A DNA stretch of 64,000 nt from Bacillus litorisediminis (GTDB lineage: Bacteria; Bacillota; Bacilli; Bacillales; JC228): NCBI RefSeq assembly GCF_022808645.1, contig NZ_JAKZKT010000001.1, positions 1 to 64,000 on the forward strand, read 5' to 3'. The translations under genes were made by a program, and so were the position numbers. The notes below the pieces were generated by a model that was not told the origin of the DNA, searched no databases, and worked only from the letters and a program-made list of their open reading frames with translations. Positions 53,280 through 60,472 of the stretch are shown here, piece after piece (position 1 is the stretch's first letter; each line of letters starts with the position of its first letter).

Positions 53280-53318
53280 GGGGTCTGACCTGCATGAAGG
53301 TCTGACCCCTTGTTCTTT
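53280..53318. repeat. Hairpin between binding protein and livG (GGGTCTGACC family)
   Basis: GGGGTCTGACC (53280-53290) and GGTCTGACCCC (53299-53309) pair over 10 bp with one T-T mismatch, and TTGTTCTTTTTTT follows on the plus strand. On the minus strand, the coding one, no good T-run follows. It is likely to stabilise or shorten the binding-protein mRNA so that this subunit is made in excess. Confidence 0.6.
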
Positions 53319-53323
53319 TTTTC

Positions 53324-54583
53324 TTAATTACGAATTGGAGGAGCCGTTTCTTCTGGACTTAATTCACGAATTAATACAGGAACCGGGTATGGAACTCCTT
53401 CCTTCTTCTCTAAGCGAATAGCATAAAGTGTTTGCAGCGCCTGATGATCTTCTGGCCGGAATGTCATAGTTCCTTTTGGTGTTTCAAAGCTCATGCCTTC
53501 CATAACATCAATTAATGTATTTCCGTCTGCATCACCTTCTGTTTTCTTAAGAGCTTCTACAATAGCAATCGCTGCACTCATTCCGCCTGGAGTAAATAAG
53601 TCCGGAACATCTCCGTTAAAGCGTTTTTTATGCTCTTCAACAAGCCAGTCGTTGACTTCGTTATCTGGCAGTTCATGATAATAAACCGTAAAGCCTTCCA
53701 TGCCAATCAGTGGTTCCATTGTTGATAAGGCTGCAATATCAGGTGCACCTGTTGAAATTTTGATTCCTTTTTCCTGAAGCTTCATGTCTGCAATTTGTTG
53801 CCATGGAGAGTTAGCACCGGCCCAAATAACGAATAAGTAATCTGGATCTGCATCAATAATTTTTTGAATATTGGCTGTGAAATCAGTTGCTGCCGGGTCT
53901 GCAAATTCCTCAAGCACGATTTCGGCCCCAAGCTTTTCAGCTGCTTCCTTAAATGCAGCCACTCCATCCCATCCAAATGAATAATCAGGCGCTAATGTAA
54001 CAATTTTCACACCTTCCCCAGCAATGGCGGCAGCTCCAGCAACGGCATCCTGTGAAGAATTTCGAGCCGTTCTAAAGATATATGGATTGAATTCAGAACC
54101 CGTAATACTGTCAGCTACGGCGGGTTCTACAATCATGATTTTTTCATATTCTTCTGCTAATCCGATAACAGCCAGTGTGTCGCCCGAGCTTGAAGAACCA
54201 ACCAAGAAATCCACTTCATCTTCCTCTAGCAGTTTGGTTGCCTTCTGCACAGCTACTTCCGGTTTTGTTTCTGTATCTTCAATAATGACTTCGATTTTTC
54301 TGCCAGCTACTTCGCCGGTTCCATCTGTTGCATAGTCAATTCCTAGTTCAAATCCGCGGGTTGTCTGCGTGCCGTAGGATTCAAGAGCACCTGTCATAGA
54401 TGCAAGAACACCAATTTTTATCGGTTCCTTTTCCCCCCCCTCTGGAGTATCCGTGTTCGAATTTCCTCCCTGATTTTGAGGTGTAGGTGATTCTTGCGCG
54501 GTGTTAGATGCACAAGCACTTGCAATGAAAAGGACAAGAACAAATAAAAATGCTAATTTTGTCAAATGCCATAAAGACTTCAC
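53324..54583 (-). CDS. Liv-type substrate-binding lipoprotein
   Basis: A 419-residue extracellular lipoprotein of the Leu/Ile/Val-binding family (peripla_BP_6). Signal peptide with lipobox ASAC (Cys24), an Asn/Gln/Thr/Glu linker to about residue 55, then IKIGVLASMTGALESYGTQT, ETKPEVAVQKATKLLEEDEV and VGSSSSGDTLAVIGLAEEYE. These bilobal receptors bind amino acids, amides, urea or aromatic/aliphatic acids. The downstream enzymes favour an acyl or organic acid. First gene of the operon, under a promoter with 11-bp-phased TTGTAAC repeats and a SARP-type regulator further upstream. Confidence 0.9.
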   Translation of the reverse strand: MKSLWHLTKLAFLFVLVLFIASACASNTAQESPTPQNQGGNSNTDTPEGGEKEPIKIGVLASMTGALESYGTQTTRGFELGIDYATDGTGEVAGRKIEVIIEDTETKPEVAVQKATKLLEEDEVDFLVGSSSSGDTLAVIGLAEEYEKIMIVEPAVADSITGSEFNPYIFRTARNSSQDAVAGAAAIAGEGVKIVTLAPDYSFGWDGVAAFKEAAEKLGAEIVLEEFADPAATDFTANIQKIIDADPDYLFVIWAGANSPWQQIADMKLQEKGIKISTGAPDIAALSTMEPLIGMEGFTVYYHELPDNEVNDWLVEEHKKRFNGDVPDLFTPGGMSAAIAIVEALKKTEGDADGNTLIDVMEGMSFETPKGTMTFRPEDHQALQTLYAIRLEKKEGVPYPVPVLIRELSPEETAPPIRN

Positions 54584-54629
54584 ATAAATCCCCCTTTATT
54601 TGGTTGAATAACTAAAGCACCTAAGCTTT

Positions 54630-54669
54630 GTAACAAGAGTAATTGAAAGCAGTTACAAATCGGTTACAA
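54630..54669 (-). promoter_or_regulatory. 11-bp-phased heptamers before the liv operon
   Basis: On the minus strand TTGTAAC (54663-54669), TTGTAAC (54652-54658), TTCAATT (54641-54647) and TTGTTAC (54630-54636) stand at exact 11-bp steps; the first two are identical and the fourth differs at one base. Such direct heptamers are the known binding pattern of SARP-family activators, and one is encoded next upstream. The same pair recurs before the acyl-CoA ligase. No convincing -35 is seen, as expected for an activator-dependent promoter. Confidence 0.6.
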
Positions 54670-55640
54670 GACTACTACTCGGGAAACTTTATGATTATTT
54701 CTCTTTGAAATACTACATACTGTCTGCACCGAGCTGAAGGTTATCTTGCTCGAATATGCTGTGGCAAACAGGTGCACAGGCATGTTTTGAACTAACCGAT
54801 GTACGTTGCCTTGCCACGAGCTGAAGATTAAAATAAGAGGTAATTTACGGAGTAACGGAATGTGAATCCATTAAATAAGTTTGGCGGATCCTCATTCCGT
54901 TATTAGAACAAAAACCTGCACTTCAGGGGTTGAAGCGGATTCTGATTCCGCTATTCGTACAAAATAAATCAAATTTCACAAAAAATAGGCAAATAACGGA
55001 ACCAGGATCCGAATAAATGCGCCAAACAAGGATTTTTGAATAAATAACGGAATGAGGATCCATTAAATGAGTTTGGCGGATCCTCATTCCGTTATTAGAA
55101 CCACAACCTGCACTTCAGGGGCTGAAGCGGATTCTGATTCCGCTATTCGTACAAAATCCATCAATTTGACGAAAAAAATCGCAAATAACGGAACCAGGAT
55201 CCGAATAAATGCGCCAAACAAGGATTTTTGAATAAATAACGGAATGAGGATCCATTAAATAAGTTTGGCGGATCCTCATTCCGTTATTAGAACCAAAACC
55301 TGCACTTCAGGGGCTGAAGCGGATTCTGATTCCGCTATTCGCAAAAAATTAATCAAATTTGACTAAAAAATCGCAAATAACGGAACCAGGATCCGAATAA
55401 ATGCGCCAAACAAGGATTTTTGAATAAATAACGGAATGAGGATCCATTAAATAAGTTTGGCGGATCCTCATTCCGTTATTAGAATCAAAACCTGCACTTC
55501 AGGGGCTGAAGCGGATTCTGATTCCGCTATTCGCAAAAAATTAATCAAATTTGACTAAAAAATCGCAAATAACGGAACCAGAATCCGAATAAATGCGCCA
55601 ACCAAAGATTTTTGAATAAGTGCTTTAATAAGCAAAAAAA
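54670..55640. repeat. 192-bp tandem repeat, 4 copies, with two hairpins per unit
   Basis: Units begin at 54854, 55046, 55238 and 55430, exactly 192 bp apart, the last ending near 55621. Each has a perfect 19-bp inverted repeat (AATAACGGAATGAGGATCC and its complement, about 16-nt loop; first copy less perfect). A second, imperfect 20-bp inverted repeat runs from CGGATTCTGATTCCGCTATT to AATAACGGAACCAGGATCCG. The copies are nearly identical. No gene is visible in 54584-55640. The 180 bp before the array (54670-54853) is unique sequence with CGAGCTGAAG written twice. Confidence 0.92.
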
Positions 55641-58600
55641 TCAGTTCGATTGTATGATTTCATACATCTGCTTTGTAGCATCCAGCGGTTCTACTCCAAA
55701 TTCCATTTTTAAAACATCGACACAGCGTTTATACCATTTCAAAGCTTGCGGTCTATTATTTTTGCGATAATAGCTATACATTAATAACCGGTACGCTTCT
55801 TCCCAGGTTCGGTCCTTCTGCAGAATTTGTTCGCAGTAAAAAATTGCCTGATCAAAATCTTCTACTTTTACAAAAAGCTGGGCTAATTTTTCTGCCCCTC
55901 GTAAATAAAGTGTCAGCAATCTTTCTCTCTCTTGAATACACCAGTCTTCAAATCGCCGTTCTGGTATATATTCTCCTTTATAAAAGGTAAGACCCCGCTG
56001 TAAAAATTCCCTTGCTTTATTTACATCCTTTTCTTCAAGTCCTGCCTGAATCCAATCTTGAAAATAATCAGTATCGACCCAAATCTTGGCTTCTGGATTT
56101 AATCCATAGGCTGACCCTTGCCTAATGACATAAAAAGGCTGACTTCTTTTCATCCTTTTTGGTTGAAGTACATTGTTTAAAGCATTCAGAACCACTTTAA
56201 AGTCTCTTGAAGCACGTTCTGTATCATAGTCCGGCCATAGATTGGCGACAATTTCATCTTTTTCAATTACTTTGGTTCGATGAGTGATAAAAAGTTCAAA
56301 CAGCTCCTTCGCTTTTCCCCTTTGCCACTCTTTCTCTTCTACCTCCTGATCTCCGAGGAAAACTTTAAAACTGCCAAGCGTGCGAACCTTTAAGGTATAG
56401 CCCGGATGAGAGTCTAAATCCTTATAGCCTAACTCACTTAAAATTTTCGAAACAAACTCCTTATGAATCCCAAGTTTTTGGGCTTCTAAAAGAAGCGGTA
56501 CGAGCATCTGGGGATCCTTTGGGCCAAACAAGGTTCGAGATAAAAAGACAAATTGATATCCTTTCAGCTCACAAGTTGCAAGGAAGCTCGAAAGTGCCAT
56601 TTTTAACGAGGCTTTTTGTTCAGTTTCAAAGGCTGCTAAAGCAATCCAGAGCCTGGATATCATTTCTCCAAATTGATCCTGACACTGAATGAAATACGCC
56701 AGTGCCTTTTCAAATTGAAAATACGCTTTCTTAAAATCCCGCTCGTAATAGGCACAGATTCCAAGGCCGAGTTGAATCAAAGAACTAAGCCAGACATCCT
56801 TCACATTTTCAGTTTCATAAAGAGCTTTCGTTCCCATGTCTCTTGCCCTGTCAAACTCTCCTAAACTTCCATATAACAGACAAAGACCCATATAGGGCTC
56901 AGCTTTACCCCTCGAGATATTCATTTGCTCCATCATATCAAGAGCTGTTTCATAACACTGAACCGAAAGTCCAATATCGTAATCTTCTAAAAGCTGTACA
57001 GCATGACCCATGCGTATCCAACCGCAAGCCTCAACAAAAGGAGATTTGGATTGAATGCCTAATTGAATTCCAGCCTGTGCTAGCTCCTTTGAACGAAGAG
57101 CATTTCCCATCAAACCCTCTATCAGCGATAAAAGGAGAACAGCTTCACGATGAGACTGCGGCAATTTTTTATCAGAACTCTGTTTGGCTGGTTTATGCTC
57201 CAATAACTTCTTAGCTTCTGAGAGTCTTCCCGTTCTTAAATAGATTCGTGCCAGAAGCAGATCTTCCTTCTCTTCCTCTTGAATGGCCTTCTCACCCTTG
57301 CTATACCACACTTCTGCACGACCGGCCTCTCCTGCATTAATATAATTCTCAGCCATCAGCCAATATAAATTTCGGGAAGAATCTCCTAAAGATTGATTGG
57401 TACTTTCTCTTAGCTGAATCGCTTCATTAAGGATTCTCTCTGCCATTCTAGGCTGAATCGTGTCAAGGTATATTTGGGCCCATCCTTCAAGAGCGAGACA
57501 AGCATGTTCGAAATCCTTTGTCTGAATCGCCATTTTTTCTGCTTGAGCATAGCATTTTTCTGCAGCAGCATAGCGCGATCGGTAACGCAGAATTTCACCT
57601 TCATAGAACCAAAGCTTATAGTACCTGTCTTTCTCCGAATCTGGCAGTTTCTTTAAAAACTCATATAGACTTTCTAATTTACCTTCCTTAAGCATTTGTG
57701 AACCATGCTCCTGTAAAATAGCGGCTACGGCAAAATCCTGACCAATCTTATCGTAGATTCGGATTGCCTTCTCATACTCTCCATTCCGTTCATAATAACG
57801 GGCACTTCGTTCGTGTAAAATATGATATTGTCTGGGCTGATTCGTATATAGCTGTTCTTGGAGAAATTCACGAAATAATGCATGGTACCTGTATGTTCCT
57901 TCACTATCTGCATGGAGAAACAAGCTTTTTTGAGAAAGCTGGCTCAACATTGCTTTAGCACCTGTTAACCCTAGTACCTCTTCACAAAGATCTGCTGAAA
58001 TTTCATCAAAAACAGCAGTCTGTTCAAGAAATTGCTGAAGCATCGGAGGCTGTTTTGAAAATACCTCTAAAGCTAAATATTGAAATAAATCCTGCAGGGA
58101 AGTTTGTGAAGAATGGATTTTTTGTGACTCCATCCGTTCAAATTTTAAATTCTCTGCAATCATACTGACGGCAATAACCCATCCTTCTGTTATCCGATAA
58201 ATATGGGCAATATCCTCTTCGGCGACATGCAGCTCATGGTAATCGACAAGGAGAAGCTCCACTTCCTCTTGCGATAATTTGAGATCCGTTTCTCCTATAT
58301 CTAACAGTTGCCCATTTACCTTTAATTTCGTAAGAACCGACCAATTTGGCCGAGTTCGTGTTGAAAGGACTAAATGTAAGGACTCAGGGATATGTTCAAT
58401 CACAAGTTCAACCCATTTTTGAATAAGATATGAACCTTCTGTATGGTGAAAATCATCCAAAATTAAAATAAGCGGAGTATCTAGCCTATAAATTTCATTG
58501 ACAAAAATAGAACAAAGCGTAAACAGTTCCTCTTCTCGAATGTACCGATCCATTTCTTGCATATATTCCTTTAAATCCTTGCCAAAGTCGGGAAAAAGGC

Positions 58601-58862
58601 GTTTAACTGAGTAAATGATGTAATCGATAAAAGGGAGAATATCATCATCATGAGAAGTAATCGTATACCAGGAACAGGCCACTTTTTCATCCCGTACATA
58701 AAGAGATAATGCCGTGCTTTTTCCGTATCCGGCTCCTGATGTAAGGATTGTAACCGAATAAGCCGAAATCGCTTTCATTTTCTTGAACAAACTGGCACGT
58801 CGAATATAATTAGGCCGAACCTGAGGTGGCATTAACTTCGTTTGTACAATCATCTGATTCAT
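55641..58862 (-). CDS. MalT-like STAND ATPase with SARP/BTAD output domain
   Basis: A 1073-residue transcriptional activator. The N-terminus is MalT-like: KLMPPQVRPNYIRRASLFKK, P-loop GAGYGKST (43-50) and Walker B LILILDDFHH (Asp136-Asp137), a STAND signalling NTPase. Residues about 360-790 are helical TPR-type repeats for ligand or partner sensing. The last 255 residues are not LuxR-type as in MalT but SARP-like. An OmpR-type winged helix lies at about 818-915 (LGSFKVFLGDQEVEEKEWQR, ELFELFITHRTKVIEKDEIV, RASRDFKVVLNALNNVL). A bacterial transcriptional activation domain (BTAD) follows at about 925-1070. AGGAGGGGG precedes the ATG. It lies upstream of the liv operon, which it probably activates. 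Confidence 0.88.
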   Translation of the reverse strand: MNQMIVQTKLMPPQVRPNYIRRASLFKKMKAISAYSVTILTSGAGYGKSTALSLYVRDEKVACSWYTITSHDDDILPFIDYIIYSVKRLFPDFGKDLKEYMQEMDRYIREEELFTLCSIFVNEIYRLDTPLILILDDFHHTEGSYLIQKWVELVIEHIPESLHLVLSTRTRPNWSVLTKLKVNGQLLDIGETDLKLSQEEVELLLVDYHELHVAEEDIAHIYRITEGWVIAVSMIAENLKFERMESQKIHSSQTSLQDLFQYLALEVFSKQPPMLQQFLEQTAVFDEISADLCEEVLGLTGAKAMLSQLSQKSLFLHADSEGTYRYHALFREFLQEQLYTNQPRQYHILHERSARYYERNGEYEKAIRIYDKIGQDFAVAAILQEHGSQMLKEGKLESLYEFLKKLPDSEKDRYYKLWFYEGEILRYRSRYAAAEKCYAQAEKMAIQTKDFEHACLALEGWAQIYLDTIQPRMAERILNEAIQLRESTNQSLGDSSRNLYWLMAENYINAGEAGRAEVWYSKGEKAIQEEEKEDLLLARIYLRTGRLSEAKKLLEHKPAKQSSDKKLPQSHREAVLLLSLIEGLMGNALRSKELAQAGIQLGIQSKSPFVEACGWIRMGHAVQLLEDYDIGLSVQCYETALDMMEQMNISRGKAEPYMGLCLLYGSLGEFDRARDMGTKALYETENVKDVWLSSLIQLGLGICAYYERDFKKAYFQFEKALAYFIQCQDQFGEMISRLWIALAAFETEQKASLKMALSSFLATCELKGYQFVFLSRTLFGPKDPQMLVPLLLEAQKLGIHKEFVSKILSELGYKDLDSHPGYTLKVRTLGSFKVFLGDQEVEEKEWQRGKAKELFELFITHRTKVIEKDEIVANLWPDYDTERASRDFKVVLNALNNVLQPKRMKRSQPFYVIRQGSAYGLNPEAKIWVDTDYFQDWIQAGLEEKDVNKAREFLQRGLTFYKGEYIPERRFEDWCIQERERLLTLYLRGAEKLAQLFVKVEDFDQAIFYCEQILQKDRTWEEAYRLLMYSYYRKNNRPQALKWYKRCVDVLKMEFGVEPLDATKQMYEIIQSN

Positions 58863-58986
58863 TGTTTTCCCCCTCCTTTTACCAAAAAAATCACTTTTTC
58901 ACTATTCTATCATAATTCTTTGTCACCCTTCTCATAATATTGCGAATAATCTATCGGAATTGTAAATAAAGAAAATAGGCATAAAA

Positions 58987-59020
58987 AAACAACCAGCTCT
59001 ACTTATAAAACTGGTTGTTT
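58987..59020 (-). terminator. Signal peptidase gene terminator
   Basis: AAACAACCAG (58987-58996) / CTGGTTGTTT (59011-59020), 10-bp stem; on the minus strand followed by TTTTATG. Lies 12 bp after the stop of the signal peptidase gene. Confidence 0.75.
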
Positions 59021-59031
59021 CTTTTCGATAT

Positions 59032-59586
59032 TTAAAAACTGGTGTCAACTTCGGACAAAGGCCAATAGCGGAGGTTTACTTCTCCTACAACTTTGTCAAT
59101 TGGCACAAATCCAAAATGGCGGCTGTCCCAGCTTTCGAGACGATTGTCACCAAGTACAAATAGCATTCCTTCTGGAACCGTTTCAGTTTCCCATAGCTCT
59201 GCCAAGTTAAAGTCTCCAGTTAATGGCTGACCAGGAGATACCGTACTGCGATAGTTATTTAAATAAGGTTCCTCGACAGCTTTTCCATTAATATAAAGCT
59301 GGTCATTTTCGTATTCAATTCGGTCTCCGGGGAGTCCTATCACACGTTTTACATAATCTTCATCCTCATTCGCATGAAACACGATGACATCAAATCGGTC
59401 TATCGAACCAAGTGTATATCCAATCTTATTTACTACTAGTTTATTGCCTTCCTCTAAAGTAGGCATCATCGATTCGCCTTCTACAACGTAACTTGAAAAT
59501 AAGAAGGTACGTATAAAAACAAAAATCACCAATCCAATCCCTAGCGCTTTTAACCATTCAATGCTTTCTTTTTTTAGTGTTTCCAT
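59032..59586 (-). CDS. Type I signal peptidase
   Basis: A 184-residue membrane-bound peptidase that removes signal peptides from secreted proteins. One N-terminal membrane helix (LGIGLVIFVFIRTFLFSSYV), catalytic Ser39 in EGESMMPTL and Lys80 in YVKRVIGLPGD. Box E, VLGDNRLESWDSRHFGFV, is complete. The start is the ATG 9 nt after GAGGGAG; the eight-codon longer frame is less likely. It forms a two-gene unit with the upstream yhjE-like gene (31 bp gap), which in B. subtilis is the yhjE-sipV order. The length is nearer SipS/SipT, so the symbol is left open. Confidence 0.93.
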   Translation of the reverse strand: METLKKESIEWLKALGIGLVIFVFIRTFLFSSYVVEGESMMPTLEEGNKLVVNKIGYTLGSIDRFDVIVFHANEDEDYVKRVIGLPGDRIEYENDQLYINGKAVEEPYLNNYRSTVSPGQPLTGDFNLAELWETETVPEGMLFVLGDNRLESWDSRHFGFVPIDKVVGEVNLRYWPLSEVDTSF

Positions 59587-59616
59587 AACAAGCGTCTCCC
59601 TCTTGATCATTCTCTA

Positions 59617-60243
59617 TTACTTTGAATCCATCTCCATATGCTCTTTTTCTACTTTTTTATTTAAACTCATTTCAATTCGTTTTCCAACAATCCAAAGTAT
59701 GAAAATAACTATAAGCACAATAATCGTTTTTCCAGGGTGGTCCAAAAATGAAGTAATGTCATACCCTACAAAAGTAATGGATATAATCATAACAAACTTA
59801 CCTGTCATGACCGCTAAGCCGTATTGATGCGGTTTGATCGCTGATAAGCCAGATACGATATTAACTAGGGCCGAAGGTGTAAACGGGAAGCAAAGCATCA
59901 AAAATAAAGGGCCAAACCCATGTCTTTCCACCCATTTGGTAAGCTTCTGGACTCTTTTGTTTTGACTGATAAACCGAAAAAACTTCTTTTGTCCAATTTT
60001 TCGGAATGCCAAAAATACGACAAAAGCACCTAGACAGGAACCAATCCAAGAGAACAAAAAACCCCAGAAGAATCCAAACGCATTTGCATTCGCCACAACA
60101 AATAAGACAAGCGGTAAAAATGGCAGGAAAGCTTCAAGAAAAGGTAAGAAAATACCCATTACGGGTCCCAGCGCCTTATAATTTTGAATCAATTCTTCAA
60201 TATTTTCCTCAGTAAACCAGCTAGTAAAGTCTTGAAAATCCAT
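59617..60243 (-). CDS. yhjE: VTT/SNARE-associated membrane protein (YhjE-like)
   Basis: A 208-residue DedA/TVP38-type membrane protein (VTT domain) with five or six hydrophobic segments. Core family features: FLEAFLPFLPLVLFVVANAN, GFLFSWIGSCLGAFVVFLAFR and the G-[FY]-x3-F-x-[LM] element GFGPLFLMLCFPFTPSALVNIVSGLS. Some members of this superfamily act as lipid scramblases or undecaprenyl-phosphate carriers; for this subgroup the function is not known. Upstream partner of the signal peptidase gene. Confidence 0.85.
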   Translation of the reverse strand: MDFQDFTSWFTEENIEELIQNYKALGPVMGIFLPFLEAFLPFLPLVLFVVANANAFGFFWGFLFSWIGSCLGAFVVFLAFRKIGQKKFFRFISQNKRVQKLTKWVERHGFGPLFLMLCFPFTPSALVNIVSGLSAIKPHQYGLAVMTGKFVMIISITFVGYDITSFLDHPGKTIIVLIVIFILWIVGKRIEMSLNKKVEKEHMEMDSK

Positions 60244-60440
60244 GTTGTTCTCCTAACTTTCTCTCTCTATAGGGAATATATGGCAGATAAAGGTCTAATA
60301 GTAGTAGTATAGCATATATTACCACGCAAAAGAGTTTCAAAATAGTAACGTTTCTTAAAGCTTTCTCCATGATTGTCCATATACTCCACTATACCCTTTT
60401 CTTGGTAAAAACAAACTGTCCGATGACGTAGAAAATGCCA

Positions 60441-60470
60441 AAAAGCCTTGTCCGTGGACAAGGCTTTTCG
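60441..60470 (-). terminator. yuxL terminator
   Basis: AAAAGCCTTGTCC (60441-60453) and GGACAAGGCTTTT (60456-60468): 13-bp arms with a GT turn, followed on the minus strand by TGGCATTTTC. Five bp beyond the peptidase stop. Confidence 0.75.
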
Positions 60471-60472
60471 GA

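Noticed and set aside
54643-54658. CcpA cre site before livJ
   Set aside because: TTGAAAGCAGTTACAA fits cre with one central mismatch, but it overlaps the 11-bp-phased heptamers, which explain more of the sequence and recur at a second promoter. Not fully excluded.
54584-54720. Sigma-54 promoter (TGGCAC/TTGC) for livJ
   Set aside because: No -24/-12 pair is present, and the upstream regulator has no sigma-54 interaction domain.
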